Shown: positions 35,682-45,380, counted from the first letter of the stretch. The stretch is 64,000 nucleotides of DNA from Aerococcus agrisoli (GCF_003797145.1 NZ_RKMG01000007.1:23269-87268), one strand, 5' to 3'. The notes: a model not told the origin generated them from the sequence alone. Numbers and translations are program-made.

Positions 35682-36057
35682 TTTCCTCTAACTCCTTTGT
35701 CAATGTGGCAACATCTAGTGGGGATCCTTGGAACTCAAAGCCGTGTAAAACCGGAATATCAAAAAGTACCGATAACTCTTTGACCGTTACACAGAATAAT
35801 TGGGCAAAATTACGGTTGCCACCACCAAATAATCCCTTGCATAGTTGGGCATTGTCGCCGCATTCCAAAAATTCTTCTGCTGTTTCAATGACATCGCCAT
35901 ACACATGGCTTTCATATGACGGGATGACCATGATGAATGGTTCAGTCATTTCGATGGCTTCCTTGTCACTAGAGATTTCATATTTGTCGAAACCTGCCAC
36001 CTTATTCACGAATTTTCGCGTTTGGCCAGTTAATGAATAGTAGACTATGCACGCCAT
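35653..36057 (-). CDS. nrdI: Flavodoxin-like NrdI
   Basis: Flavoprotein that supplies the oxidant for NrdF Mn-cofactor assembly, 134 aa. The FMN loop is VYYSLTGQTRKFVNKV at the N-terminus, and GNRNFAQLFCVTVKEL is the family segment. It overlaps nrdH by 13 bp and nrdE by about 29 bp. Confidence 0.95.
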   Translation of the reverse strand: MACIVYYSLTGQTRKFVNKVAGFDKYEISSDKEAIEMTEPFIMVIPSYESHVYGDVIETAEEFLECGDNAQLCKGLFGGGNRNFAQLFCVTVKELSVLFDIPVLHGFEFQGSPLDVATLTKELEEIDQYEKIEH

Positions 36058-36284
36058 GCTGCCACCAACGCTTCCAATTTTTCAGGCACATAGCCATGGA
36101 AGGCATTGCCTGTGCTATCTGCGATAACTGGTAAAGCTTGGTAACCCATTTCGCGTACTTCTTCTAGATAGGTTTCCTCTAGGTCTACACGTTTTTCTTC
36201 AAATGGGACATCTTGTGATTGTAAGTATTTCTTCGCAAAGATACATTGTGGGCAACCACTCTTGGCATAAACTGTAATCGTCAT
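36045..36284 (-). CDS. nrdH: Glutaredoxin-like NrdH
   Basis: Thioredoxin-reductase-dependent electron donor for NrdE, 79 aa. The redox motif is GCPQC near residue 9, variant to the common CMQC/CVQC, and the C-terminal part is GYQALPVIADSTGNAFHGY. First gene of nrdHIEF; GGAGAGATG is upstream of the ATG. The operon is preceded by two NrdR boxes. Confidence 0.95.
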   Translation of the reverse strand: MTITVYAKSGCPQCIFAKKYLQSQDVPFEEKRVDLEETYLEEVREMGYQALPVIADSTGNAFHGYVPEKLEALVAAWRA

Positions 36285-36308
36285 ATTTCATCTCTCCTTA
36301 TTCGTAAA

Positions 36309-36357
36309 ACCCCATATATTGGGTTATTAATGTGAAACGACACCCTATATATTGTGT
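36309..36357 (-). promoter_or_regulatory. Tandem NrdR boxes upstream of nrdHIEF
   Basis: Two 16-bp sites, ACCCCATATATTGGGT (36309-36324) and ACCCTATATATTGTGT (36342-36357), start 33 bp apart, three helical turns. They match the NrdR consensus ACACWATATATWGTGT at 13 and 15 of 16 positions. NrdR with bound dATP should repress the operon. Confidence 0.88.
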
Positions 36358-36556
36358 TTCGCAATTCCAAGTATAGCTAGACGAGATAGCGCCTTCAATG
36401 AATGGGGCATTTAAATTTTGCTATAAAACGGTCTGTATTTTTTGAGGACCGCTAATCCGCGGAGGCATACGGTGGTTAAAAATAAAATGAAAAAGACAAT
36501 GCTAGAATATGGCGCCACGTGCACATCTTTTGTTTTTTGGGGAATTTTCGATATAC
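36358..36556. other. Gap upstream of nrdH
   Basis: No gene recognised. A short plus-strand frame beginning MKKTMLEYGATCTSF near 36486 runs into the repeated element; it lacks a ribosome site and is probably noise or a remnant. Confidence 0.4.
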
Positions 36557-36820
36557 GAAAAGAGGCTGGGACAAAAGATTAAAATCTTCGATTTTCGTCC
36601 TTTCAGTGTACGTTCCTTATAGCCGTGGGACCGTCTGGAGCCAGGGTCTCCAGACTTGAAATCGAGCCAAGGTCTCGATTTCATCCTTCTTCACGGCATA
36701 GGAACTACACTTTCAGTCCTCATATTTTGTATGAATAATATTTTTTTCCTTAGCAAAAGAAGAGAATATTTCTTTTTATAAATTATTCTCTCCTTTCTAT
36801 TGGCTTTTGTCCCAGATACG
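36557..36820. repeat. Structured intergenic element, copy 1
   Basis: About 264 bp with ends GGCTGGGACAAAAG (36564-36577) and CTTTTGTCCCAG (36804-36815) as an inverted pair. Inside, AGTGTA..GTTCCT and AGGAAC-TACACT form a second stem enclosing two tandem hairpins: GTCTGGAG-CCAGGGT-CTCCAGAC (36633-36655) and GAAATCGAG-CCAAGGT-CTCGATTTC (36658-36682). The loops share CCARGGT. The right part is variable and AT-rich with a GAGAATA/TATTCTC stem. Related copy at 39869-40146. Confidence 0.85.
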
Positions 36821-36840
36821 ATGTTTAAATAAACGCGCAA

Positions 36841-36886
36841 AAAAAAGCACCTGAAAGGAAATGAACTTTCCTTTCAGGTGCTTTTG
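36841..36886 (-). terminator. Terminator of gltX
   Basis: AAAAGCACCTGAAAGG and CCTTTCAGGTGCTTTT form a 16-bp stem followed by T-run on the minus strand. Confidence 0.9.
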
Positions 36887-36894
36887 CGCCAATC

Positions 36895-38370
36895 TTATAG
36901 TCCAGCTAATGCTTGATCTAAGTGATGGCTTACTTTTTCTTTACCTAATACTTCAATAGTTAAACCGATTGAAGGACCGTGTTGTTCACCAGAAGTGGCT
37001 ACACGGATTGGCATGTATAGGTTTTTACCTTTGATGCCTGTTTCTTTTTGAACAGCTTTGATGGCTGCCATTACATTTTCTTCAGTGAAGTCTGCTTCTG
37101 AAATTTCAGCTAATTTGGCTTGGAAAGCAGTTAATACTTCTTTCACGCCTTCGCCTTCAAGAACAGCTTTAGCTTCGTCTGCGATTGTTAATTCATCTTG
37201 GAAGAACATGTCTGACAATTCAACGATTTCAGCTGCGTAAGACATTTCGTCTTTGTACAATGAAACCAATTTTTGTGTCCATGCTAATTCTTCAGCTGAT
37301 GGATTTTCTGATACACGGCCCGCTTTTTGTAGATGTTCGATTGCTAAGGCAGCAACTGATTCTGCATCTGCAGCTTTCATGTAACGGTTGTTGATCCATT
37401 CTAGTTTCTTGTTATCGAAAGCAGCTGGTGATTTGCTTAGACGTTTTGTATCAAAGATTTCGATTAATTCTTCACGAGAGAAGATTTCTTCTTCACCTTT
37501 TGGCGACCAACCTAATAAAGTAATAAAGTTGAACATTGCGTCTGGTAAGTAACCTAGATCACGGTATTGTTCAATAAATTGTAGGATTGATTCGTCACGT
37601 TTAGATAATTTTTTACCAGTTTCAGAGTTGGTAATCAATGTCATATGGCCGAATGTTGGACGTTCGAAACCTAATGCATCGTAGATCATCAATTGTTTTG
37701 GTGTGTTTGCGATATGGTCGTCACCACGTAATACGTGTGAGATTTCCATCAAGTGGTCATCAACAACAACGGCAAAGTTGTATGTTGGCATACCGTCTTG
37801 TTTACGGATAACAAAGTCACCTGAAATCGCTGCAGATTCGAATGAGATTTCACCTTTTACCATGTCATCGAATGTATAAGTTGTGTTTTCTGGTACGCGG
37901 AAACGGATTGTTTCTGGGCGACCTTCAGCACGAGCAGCATCGATATCTTCTTGTGAACGGTCACGCCATTTGCCGATGTAACGAGGTGTTTCACCGTTGG
38001 CAACTTGGGCTTCGTGTTCTGCTTCGATTTCTTCTGATGTATCGAAAGCGTAGTAAGCTAAGCCTTTTTCTAGTAATTCATCTAGGTAGCGGTCATAAAT
38101 GTCTTTACGTTCAGATTGACGGTATGGGCCGTATTCGCCTGGCTTGTCTGGACCTTCGTTCCATTCAATTCCTAACCAAGTTAGGTTTTCTAATTGGCTT
38201 TTTTCTCCATCTTCAATATTACGTTTCGTATCTGTATCTTCAATACGGATAATGAATTCCCCATCGTTGTGACGAGCGAATAAGTAGTTGAACAAGGCCG
38301 TACGAGCATTCCCAATATGTAAATGACCCGTTGGACTTGGCGCATAACGTACGCGAACTTTATCTGACAT
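36895..38370 (-). CDS. gltX: Glutamyl-tRNA synthetase
   Basis: Class I synthetase charging tRNA-Glu, 491 aa. HIGH box in [20 protein letters not shown] and KMSKS-type KLSKRDESI. It is probably non-discriminating, also charging tRNA-Gln for amidation, as is usual in Firmicutes; that is family knowledge. Ribosome site GGAGAA. Its usual neighbours yacL and radA lie upstream. Confidence 0.97.
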   Translation of the reverse strand: MSDKVRVRYAPSPTGHLHIGNARTALFNYLFARHNDGEFIIRIEDTDTKRNIEDGEKSQLENLTWLGIEWNEGPDKPGEYGPYRQSERKDIYDRYLDELLEKGLAYYAFDTSEEIEAEHEAQVANGETPRYIGKWRDRSQEDIDAARAEGRPETIRFRVPENTTYTFDDMVKGEISFESAAISGDFVIRKQDGMPTYNFAVVVDDHLMEISHVLRGDDHIANTPKQLMIYDALGFERPTFGHMTLITNSETGKKLSKRDESILQFIEQYRDLGYLPDAMFNFITLLGWSPKGEEEIFSREELIEIFDTKRLSKSPAAFDNKKLEWINNRYMKAADAESVAALAIEHLQKAGRVSENPSAEELAWTQKLVSLYKDEMSYAAEIVELSDMFFQDELTIADEAKAVLEGEGVKEVLTAFQAKLAEISEADFTEENVMAAIKAVQKETGIKGKNLYMPIRVATSGEQHGPSIGLTIEVLGKEKVSHHLDQALAGL

Positions 38371-38403
38371 TATATTTTCTCCTTTTTATTGTAAGCATTC
38401 AAT

Positions 38404-38436
38404 TAAAATAGGTTGGCAAAATTTACCAACCTATTT
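38404..38436 (-). terminator. Terminator of yacL
   Basis: AATAGGTTGG and CCAACCTATT form a perfect stem followed by a T-rich stretch on the minus strand, 24 bp after the stop. Confidence 0.75.
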
Positions 38437-38458
38437 CTTCATCGTTATTATTATATAA

Positions 38459-39649
38459 CTAGTCAGCTATTTTGGCAAAGACCATGCGTCCAGCATTGGT
38501 TTGAATAGCTGAAGTAATCTCTACACGTAGGCTTTCATCAATATGATGTTTACCTTCTTCGACGACAATCATGGTGCCGTCATCCATGTATGCCACACCT
38601 TGTTGGCGCTCGGTTCCTGCTTTGACAATATGTACTGTCAGCATTTCACCTGGAATCACAACTGATTTTAGTGAATTCGCTAATTCGTTGATGTTTAAGA
38701 CTTTAATCTTATGGAATTGACTGACTTTATTTAAGTTGTAGTCATTAGTTACAACGACGCCGTTTACCTCTTTGGCTAAAAGTAGCAATTTCAAGTCAAC
38801 TTCAGATTCATCTTCGAAATCACCGGCATAGAAATCAACAGTGACATCGTCTAGCTCTTGAATCTGGTTTAAAATATCTAATCCACGACGACCACGAACA
38901 CGTTTGACCGAATCCGCAGAGTCTGCGATATATTGCAACTCTTTCAAAACGAAGTTTGGCACCACGATGACACCTTCGATAAAGCCGGCTTTCAACACGT
39001 CAAGAATACGGCCGTCAATGATGACAGATGTATCCAAGATTTTGTAGGGTTGGTAGTCGTCCACAGCGGCTGGCTTCATGGCTAGCAATGCTTCGGTATA
39101 GCGGTCTTGCGTGCTCACTTCGGCTGTAGCCGTCCCTGTTTCCACGGCTGTTGCTTGCGGATCGACTGTACTTTTCCCATCAGTCACTTCGGTACGTCTC
39201 ACTTGTGGTAAGCGGGTCGCCAGGTCCATAATTTCTGCACTCTTATTGGAAAAGATGTAAAAACCAGATAGGCCAAGGACGATTGTTACGATGATTGGCA
39301 AGACGTTTGAAATAAATGGCCACCCTATGGCTACTAACGGAATGTTAATTAACCATGCTAGGACTAGCCCTAAAATAACACCTAGACCTGAAATAATCAC
39401 TTTTTCAATTGAAAGTTTACGTAAATCTTTCTCCACATTGCGTATAGATCGAAGTAACAACGGTTGTATTAACCAGTAAATAAGATAAAGAATAATTGCA
39501 CCAAGCACAAGGTTAACTATCGGATTGTAGAAAACTTGAATGTTAATGTTTAACAAACGCCAAATGAATGGCAATAGGTAATAACCTAATGAACTACCGA
39601 GTATAACTACGATTACTCTAGACACTATTTTCCAAAATCTATCGTTCAT
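38459..39649 (-). CDS. PIN/TRAM-domain membrane protein YacL
   Basis: About 396 aa. Four membrane spans fill residues 1-140, followed by a linker, a PIN nuclease-like domain (KILDTSVIIDGRILDVLKAG, KRVRGRRGLDILN, VVTNDYNLNKVSQ) and a C-terminal TRAM domain (GEMLTVHIVKAGTERQQGVAYMDDGTM). The function in Firmicutes is not settled, but it is conserved beside radA and gltX. The ATG at 39649 is preceded by GAGGAGGTG; a longer frame is rejected. Confidence 0.92.
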   Translation of the reverse strand: MNDRFWKIVSRVIVVILGSSLGYYLLPFIWRLLNINIQVFYNPIVNLVLGAIILYLIYWLIQPLLLRSIRNVEKDLRKLSIEKVIISGLGVILGLVLAWLINIPLVAIGWPFISNVLPIIVTIVLGLSGFYIFSNKSAEIMDLATRLPQVRRTEVTDGKSTVDPQATAVETGTATAEVSTQDRYTEALLAMKPAAVDDYQPYKILDTSVIIDGRILDVLKAGFIEGVIVVPNFVLKELQYIADSADSVKRVRGRRGLDILNQIQELDDVTVDFYAGDFEDESEVDLKLLLLAKEVNGVVVTNDYNLNKVSQFHKIKVLNINELANSLKSVVIPGEMLTVHIVKAGTERQQGVAYMDDGTMIVVEEGKHHIDESLRVEITSAIQTNAGRMVFAKIAD

Positions 39650-39868
39650 GTATTTCACCTCCTCAAATAAAATCACAAGATTGTTAAGCGGTTTCTTTCG
39701 GAAATTACCGCATTTTAAGTATACACTTTTTTACAATCTTTACACAATCATATACGAAAAAGACAATTTCTGCATCCCATTTTACCATTAAAATTTAATC
39801 TTAAGTTTTTCATTAGATTAGTTTTGCCGTGGGAATGGCATCCTTCATATATTACATGTCAAAATATT

Positions 39869-40146
39869 GAAAAGAGGCTAGGACAAAAGATTAAAACCAT
39901 AGATTTTTCGTCCTTACAGTGTACGTTCCTATTGAGCCGTGGGACCATTGAAAGCCAAGGTCTTTCAATTTAAAATCGACGATTTCATCCTCCTTCACGT
40001 CTAAGGAACTACACTTTCAGTCCTTAAACCTGTTCCCATGATATATTTCAATCAAAATTTATAAGGATTTTTCAAAGTAAAAGGCGTACACAACTCTGTT
40101 TAAGAATTGTGTACGCCTTTTTGGAGGCCTTTTGTCCCAGCCTCTT
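39869..40146. repeat. Structured intergenic element, copy 2
   Basis: About 278 bp, the same architecture as 36557-36820: ends GAGGCTAGGACAAAAG and CTTTTGTCCCAGCCTC. The conserved left half includes GTGTACGTTCCT, GAGCCGTGGGACC and GGAACTACACTTTCAGTCC. The first inner hairpin is ATTGAAAG-CCAAGGT-CTTTCAAT (39947-39969), with five of eight pairs changed relative to copy 1 and all still paired. The second inner hairpin is collapsed to AAATCG-A-CGATTT. The right part differs and contains the radA terminator. Confidence 0.85.
40078..40121. terminator. Terminator of radA, inside element copy 2
   Basis: AAAGGCGTACACAA and TTGTGTACGCCTTT form a 14-bp stem with A- and T-runs on both sides, inside the variable right half of the element. 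Confidence 0.85.
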
Positions 40147-40151
40147 ATTTT

Positions 40152-41534
40152 TTATCTTGGGAAGACGGAGTTGAGCACTTCACTCACCGTAGTCACCCCA
40201 ACAATTTTGATTTTTTCTTTACCTGTTAGACCTGACATGGCATTTTTAGGGATAAAAATGCGTTCAAAGCCTAATTTTTCTGCTTCTTGGACACGTTCCG
40301 CAATCCGGGTAACACGACGGATTTCACCCGTCAGACCAATTTCACCGACAAAGCAATCGGTTGGTTTTGTTTCCTTTTCGCGGTAACTTGAGGCAATGGC
40401 GACGGCGATGGCCAAGTCGATTGCGGGCTCATCTAATTTCACGCCACCTGTTGATTTCAAGTAGGCGTCTTGATTTTGTAACATTAGGCCGGCACGTTTT
40501 TCAAGGACAGCCATAATCAAGGATACCCGTGAGTAATCTAGGCCACTGGCTGTACGCCGCGCATTTCCAAAGGATGTTGGTGTCAGTAAAGCCTGGATTT
40601 CGGTTAGGATTGGACGGGTACCTTCCATAGAAGCGACGACCGCTGACCCATTGGCACCGGCTAGTCGCTCTTCTAAGAATAATTCGGACGGATTCGTTAC
40701 TTCGTGTAGGCCGTCCTGTTGCATGTCAAAGACGCCGATTTCGTTGGTGGAACCAAAACGGTTCTTCACGGCACGTAGGATTCTAAAGGTGTCATGTTTT
40801 TCCCCTTCAAAATAAAGAACGGTGTCCACCATATGTTCCAAGATTCTTGGTCCAGCGATGTTCCCTTCTTTGGTTACGTGGCCGACGATAAAGATACCAA
40901 TGTTGTTTGATTTCGCGATTTTCATTAGCTCGGCGGTTGTTTGGCGGACTTGTCCGACTGAGCCGGCCGTTGTAGTGGCATCTTCATGGGTCATGGTTTG
41001 AATGGAGTCGATGACGACAAAGCGCGGTTTTAAGTAGTAAATGACGTCTTGAATAGCGGCCATGTCGGTTTCGGCATAGACGTAGAAGTCTGCACCGGCA
41101 AAGCCTAGGCGATCTGCCCGTAGCTTGATTTGGTGCATAGATTCTTCCCCTGAGACATAGAGTACGGGCCCGGCACTTTTATGCAGTTCGGCCGATACTT
41201 GGAGCATCAAGGTTGATTTACCAATCCCCGGGTCACCCCCGATAAGGACGAGTGAACCTTGGACCACGCCCCCACCCAATACGCGATTAAGTTCACCCAT
41301 TTGTGTTTGTACACGTGGCGTTTCTTCGCCCTTGACTTGATCTAGTTTGGTTGGTTTCATGCGACTTGAGGCATGTCCAGTATGACTAGCTTCGGGATGG
41401 GCGATGGTTTTACCGTATACGCGTTCTTCTTCCATTTGATTCCAAGCGCCACAATTGGGACATTTGCCGTAAAATTGAACACTTTCATAACCACATGCCT
41501 GACAGACGTATTTGGTACTAGCTTTTTTTGCCAT
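40152..41534 (-). CDS. radA: DNA repair protein RadA
   Basis: RecA-related ATPase that helps process recombination intermediates, 460 aa. An N-terminal C4 zinc finger ([18 protein letters not shown]) is followed by Walker [11 protein letters not shown], the RadA-specific [13 protein letters not shown] and a C-terminal Lon-like domain ([25 protein letters not shown]). It lies between dut and yacL; 29 bp separate it from dut. Confidence 0.97.
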   Translation of the reverse strand: MAKKASTKYVCQACGYESVQFYGKCPNCGAWNQMEEERVYGKTIAHPEASHTGHASSRMKPTKLDQVKGEETPRVQTQMGELNRVLGGGVVQGSLVLIGGDPGIGKSTLMLQVSAELHKSAGPVLYVSGEESMHQIKLRADRLGFAGADFYVYAETDMAAIQDVIYYLKPRFVVIDSIQTMTHEDATTTAGSVGQVRQTTAELMKIAKSNNIGIFIVGHVTKEGNIAGPRILEHMVDTVLYFEGEKHDTFRILRAVKNRFGSTNEIGVFDMQQDGLHEVTNPSELFLEERLAGANGSAVVASMEGTRPILTEIQALLTPTSFGNARRTASGLDYSRVSLIMAVLEKRAGLMLQNQDAYLKSTGGVKLDEPAIDLAIAVAIASSYREKETKPTDCFVGEIGLTGEIRRVTRIAERVQEAEKLGFERIFIPKNAMSGLTGKEKIKIVGVTTVSEVLNSVFPR

Positions 41535-41563
41535 GGCTTTGGCTCCTTTCTAAGACTTTTCGA

Positions 41564-42103
41564 CTACTTACCTGATGAACCAAAGCCACCTGAACGGACT
41601 TGATCCAAGGGTTGATCATCTGAAGTCGTTAAGAATGAAAGGAAGATACCTTGCGCAATACGTTCCCCTTTTTTGATGTGGACGTCGTGCAAGCCAAAGT
41701 TCACCAACTGTACAAATAAATGCCCTTCGTTGCCTTCGTTGTTGTAGTAATCTGCGTCCACAATCCCCACGCCATTTGGTAAGGAAAGACCGCGTTTTAA
41801 GGGGTTTGAAGACCGACATGTTAATTGTAGGTATTCATTCTCACCCATAAACGCTTTTAGACCCGTTGGTACAAGCACTGGTTTCATGGCAGATTCGTCT
41901 GCCTCACCAGCAACATTTAGATGGGCAATGTCCTTTAAGACATATTTCACCCCTGTTTTCCACATTGCTGGTACGACTATATCTTCAGCCGCTGCGATAT
42001 CATAGCCGGCTGACATGGTTGTGGAACGTCTTGGTAATTGGATTTCTTGATCTGTTTGGTAGGCTGAAATTACTTCAAAGCCTCGTTTTGCTTGGTTTGT
42101 CAT
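41564..42103 (-). CDS. dut: dUTP diphosphatase
   Basis: Hydrolyses dUTP to dUMP, keeping uracil out of DNA, 179 aa. Trimeric dUTPase motifs are SAGYDIAAAEDIVVPA (motif 1), CRSSNPLKRG (2), NGVGIVDADYYNNEGNEG (3), GERIAQGIF (4) and the C-terminal P-loop-like RSGGFGSSGK (5). Residues 50-80 hold an insertion typical of the longer Firmicute type. The start ATG at 42103 is eight bases after AAAGGGTGG; a GTG 12 bases upstream is possible. Confidence 0.93.
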   Translation of the reverse strand: MTNQAKRGFEVISAYQTDQEIQLPRRSTTMSAGYDIAAAEDIVVPAMWKTGVKYVLKDIAHLNVAGEADESAMKPVLVPTGLKAFMGENEYLQLTCRSSNPLKRGLSLPNGVGIVDADYYNNEGNEGHLFVQLVNFGLHDVHIKKGERIAQGIFLSFLTTSDDQPLDQVRSGGFGSSGK

Positions 42104-42263
42104 TACTATTTCCACCCTTTACTCTCGATACATTATATTTCACTGACCTATTGTACCATTGATGGCGTGATTTCTAAATGCAGAGGCTTCTGTCTACGGT
42201 GGGCTTATTTCTGAACCATGTCCCTGCTATTGAATCGGCAACCGGCGTAGAAGACATTCATTT

Positions 42264-43901
42264 TTATACGTTTTCTGCGGGCACTTCTGCTTCGTCAGCT
42301 GGTACTTCTTCTGGCGCATCGACTTCGCTCGTTTCTGCGTCCGCCACTTCTGCTGCTTCTGCTGCCACTTCTTCTGTCACTTCTGGTTCATGGTAGTTCG
42401 CATCTTCAAAGGCTTCATCATTGTCTGCTTCACCTTCAATATGTTCCGCATCCTCTTTATTGATCCAAACGGACATTGATCCTGAATGGACCTTAAATAC
42501 ACCAGTACCGTCTTCTTCAATTCTTACTGAACCTTGGATTTCACCCATTGCATCAATCCACTCTTCGCCAGCGTGTAGTTCACCAACGTACATACGTTTC
42601 TTAGCATGGTTACCGTTTGTAGCGATGAAAGCTAGACCATTTGGATGTTCATCATCACCAGTACGGGTGTAACCAATACAGTTTTTGTGATCAAAATAAT
42701 CATGTTGGTCACCGTAAGCATTCTCACGTCTTAAGGCTAACAAGGTATCTAAGGTTTCACGGAAGCCTTTGAAATGGATACTTTCGATACCATAGTAGTC
42801 ACCATAGAAGATGGTTGGTAAACCAGATTTATTCAATAGGATAATGGCGTAGGCAATTGGTTTAAACCATTCATCTACCCAAGATTCTAAGGCTTGACCC
42901 GGTTGCGAATCATGGTTGTCCACAAAAGTGACGGCCATATTTGGACGACCTTGTAATAGCGAACCTTCTAATAATGACCCCATGTCAAATTGATCCCATG
43001 AAGATGCTGCTTTTTTGAAACGATGGTGTAATGCCACATCAAATAAATCGATTTGATAATCGGTTTCTTCAAGATAGTCGAATAAGACACCTTGGTTACT
43101 TTGCCAGTATTCACCAATCACATAGATATCCGGATGGGTTTCACGCAAAGCCGTAATAAATTTATCGATGAAAGAAAATTCGATATGTTTTAAGGCATCC
43201 ATTCTAAAGCCATTCAAATTGAAATTGTCTAAATACCAATTCCCCCATTTGATGACTTCTTCTTGGACATGGGGGTTACTGTAATCGATATCCGCAAACA
43301 TTAGGTAATCAAAGTTACCATTTTCTGAGTCCACTTCTTCGTTATCAGCCCAACCCTTGTTCTCACCTTTAATCATGAAAATGCCCGATTCACCCGTTTT
43401 GTTATCGAAATCAGTACCTGAGAAACAGTTGAAGTCCCAAATGAAATCAGAGTATTTACCTTGACGACCGGGGAAATTAAATTTGGTCCAGCCTTCAATG
43501 TCACGGGCTTCGCCTATTTTTTCTTGACGGTTGTTTGGATTTACAGGATAGGCTTGGAAGATTTCAGTTTCGTCTGCCCCACCCTTATGGTTTAAAACAG
43601 CATCCGCTAAAGCCCAAATACCGTGTGCTTGTAATGCATCAATGGCTGCTTGATACTCTTCCCTTGTTCCGTATTTGGTACGAACAGTCCCTTTTTGATC
43701 GAATTCTCCGATGTCGAATAGGTCGTATACACCATAACCAACATCACCACTTGATTGCCCCTTAGTTGCTGGTGGCATCCAGATATGGGAAATCCCAATC
43801 TCTGCTAAGTGTTCTGCATCTTCCGCTAAATGTTGCCATAACTTACCGTCATCCGGCAGGTCCCATTCAAAATATTGCATTAATACGCCGTTCATTACCA
43901 T
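42264..43901 (-). CDS. Cytoplasmic alpha-amylase (GH13) with acidic C-terminal tail
   Basis: Endo-acting alpha-1,4-glucanase of the AmyS/GH13_5 type, about 545 aa, without signal peptide. Catalytic regions are DAVLNHKGG, GFRMDALKHI (nucleophile Asp), VIGEYWQ (acid/base Glu) and FVDNHDSQPGQ (transition-state Asp). From about residue 480 a roughly 65-residue tail is almost only E/A/V/D (EPEVTEEVAAEAAEVADA…), absent from ordinary family members. The start ATG at 43901 is six bases after GAAGGG. It probably degrades internal glycogen-like or imported maltodextrin. Confidence 0.93.
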   Translation of the reverse strand: MVMNGVLMQYFEWDLPDDGKLWQHLAEDAEHLAEIGISHIWMPPATKGQSSGDVGYGVYDLFDIGEFDQKGTVRTKYGTREEYQAAIDALQAHGIWALADAVLNHKGGADETEIFQAYPVNPNNRQEKIGEARDIEGWTKFNFPGRQGKYSDFIWDFNCFSGTDFDNKTGESGIFMIKGENKGWADNEEVDSENGNFDYLMFADIDYSNPHVQEEVIKWGNWYLDNFNLNGFRMDALKHIEFSFIDKFITALRETHPDIYVIGEYWQSNQGVLFDYLEETDYQIDLFDVALHHRFKKAASSWDQFDMGSLLEGSLLQGRPNMAVTFVDNHDSQPGQALESWVDEWFKPIAYAIILLNKSGLPTIFYGDYYGIESIHFKGFRETLDTLLALRRENAYGDQHDYFDHKNCIGYTRTGDDEHPNGLAFIATNGNHAKKRMYVGELHAGEEWIDAMGEIQGSVRIEEDGTGVFKVHSGSMSVWINKEDAEHIEGEADNDEAFEDANYHEPEVTEEVAAEAAEVADAETSEVDAPEEVPADEAEVPAENV

Positions 43902-43968
43902 CGAAAGCCCTTCTTTCATGAATCCAATTTTTATGAAGCTTTATTGTTTATATTATAATCATAAGGTT

Positions 43969-43998
43969 ATTATACCCACTCTTTGAAACGTTTCGCAA
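43969..43998 (-). promoter_or_regulatory. Amylase promoter with weak cre-like core
   Basis: TTGCGA (43993-43998) and TATAAT (43969-43974) are 18 bp apart on the minus strand. Between them lies GAAACGTTTC, the centre of a cre site, but the outer bases do not match, so CcpA control is only possible. Confidence 0.4.
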
Positions 43999-44119
43999 TC
44001 CTGAGCTTCTGTTTCCTTACTTGGTTGGGCGTGCCAAGCATATATACACCGCTACTAGTAGTTGACGGGTAAGTGGTAGTAAAAGGCGAGTGGCTTCGTA
44101 TAATATATACGCAATTTTG

Positions 44120-44290
44120 TCCTATTTGTGCCGTGAATTTTTCATCCTATTTGTGACCCCTTACAATTCCGTAAAATAAAGGGGGATTTTCCTTGAATAT
44201 TCGGCGAAAAGCCTTTAATTCTTTCCTCATTTTATATAGAATAAGAGTAATAAGATTTATCAGGTGTGATCACCTTTGGCGTATATCGCC
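44120..44290 (+). other. Leader region of the 44349 gene with short repeats
   Basis: Two direct copies of TCCTATTTGTG start 25 bp apart (44120 and 44145). Two small back-to-back dyads follow, AGGTGTGATCACCT (44262-44275) and GGCGTATATCGCC (44278-44290). Both dyads sit in the likely untranslated leader. No gene in the rest of 43999-44348. Confidence 0.45.
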
Positions 44291-44348
44291 ATAAATTTCC
44301 CCAAACCTTCGAAATACGATTAAAAATTCTAATAAAAGGGTGCTATAC

Positions 44349-45032
44349 ATGCGAAAATTTATTACATTTATCTTCATGGCAAGTGTTTTGCTATTGATTG
44401 GTAGCCACGTGGAGGCGAGTGAGTCTTCTACGGATCTCGGTTTAGCTGTTGGGCAAACACTAAATGAGACCGAATCTTACAAACAAACGACTGTCATCCA
44501 ACAATTTGAGACGGCTGCGCCCGATACCACGCGCGATACCGTAATGGCCAATCTTTCTTATGCTTCGATTGAAGATTTTTCTGGTAAGATTATTGAAAAG
44601 ACAAATGATGCTAGCCAAAAACAGGCTGAGTCTATTTTGCAAGTGGAAACTGAAAACCAACAAACGGCTTACAAACAAGATGATCAAGACTGGCAACAGT
44701 CGCTGACGAATGATTCTTTCCTTGGTCAGTTACAAGTGCTTTCGCTAGATCAGATTGCGGATTTACTGACTTTGCTTGATGCGACCGGTGACTGGAAGGG
44801 TAGTTTAACTGACCAAACGTTGACCTTCCAAGGCGCGGATGAAAAGCTAAGCAACTTGTTGAACCAAGTGGTGAGTGACCCCTATAATGCGGGAGCTAAC
44901 CATGCTGTTTCGATTACCGTGGATCGTCAAAGTAAAACCATTACGGCCATTGATTGGCAAGTGACGGGGACAAGTCGTATTGATAATCAAGCGATTACCA
45001 CAGACCTTTCAGTCAAATTGACAAGCAAATAG
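44349..45032 (+). CDS. Secreted protein of unknown function
   Basis: About 227 aa with a signal peptide (residues 1-22, hydrophobic core ITFIFMASVLLLIGSHV, likely cut after VEA). The mature part is polar, rich in Gln, Thr and Asp, without Cys, and has no motif I recognise. Repeated DQ/TLT/LTL segments in the C-terminal half suggest a beta-rich lipoprotein-like fold, but there is no lipobox. The start ATG is chosen by the AAAAGGG site eight bases upstream. Confidence 0.7.
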   Translation: MRKFITFIFMASVLLLIGSHVEASESSTDLGLAVGQTLNETESYKQTTVIQQFETAAPDTTRDTVMANLSYASIEDFSGKIIEKTNDASQKQAESILQVETENQQTAYKQDDQDWQQSLTNDSFLGQLQVLSLDQIADLLTLLDATGDWKGSLTDQTLTFQGADEKLSNLLNQVVSDPYNAGANHAVSITVDRQSKTITAIDWQVTGTSRIDNQAITTDLSVKLTSK

Positions 45033-45095
45033 TCGTTTTGCCCCTTGACCTTGGACATCTCTAGTAATTTCTAGCACATGAATAAAGGAGTTTTT

Positions 45096-45287
45096 ATGAG
45101 TCGTTATACTGTGGGTATTATTTTTGCCCTTTTATGTATTGCTGTTAATATTTATATCATTTGGAAGGGGCAAACCCCTGACGGCATGACTGCCGCCCAA
45201 CAAGCGCGCTTAAAATTAATTGGTGGCGTTCTTTTACTATTGGCCTTTATCGCCCTTACTTTTGGCCCACAACTAGGCTTGCAGTAA
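45096..45287 (+). CDS. Small membrane protein
   Basis: 63 aa starting MSRYTVGIIFALLC, with AAAGGAG five bases upstream. Two predicted spans (residues 4-22 and 43-60) are joined by a short polar loop (KGQTPDGMTAAQQARLK). Function unknown. It lies 63 bp after the secreted protein gene and may be cotranscribed. Confidence 0.65.
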   Translation: MSRYTVGIIFALLCIAVNIYIIWKGQTPDGMTAAQQARLKLIGGVLLLLAFIALTFGPQLGLQ

Positions 45288-45315
45288 ATCGTTTCATCAA
45301 CATCTATAAGACACG

Positions 45316-45372
45316 AAAAACCACTAACCATTCCGAGACATATGTTTCGGTTTGGCTAGTGGTTATTTTTTT
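45316..45372. terminator. Bidirectional terminator
   Basis: AAACCACTA and TAGTGGTTA pair around an inner CCGA…TCGG, with A5 on one side and T7 on the other. It serves both converging genes. Confidence 0.8.
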
Positions 45373-45380
45373 ACCCTAAA

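Noticed and set aside
36486..36580. Small plus-strand gene starting MKKTMLEYG
   Set aside because: No ribosome site, and the frame ends inside the repeated element.
43985..43994. Functional cre site at the amylase promoter
   Set aside because: Only the GAAACGTTTC core fits; outer positions fail the consensus, so it is noted as weak rather than claimed.
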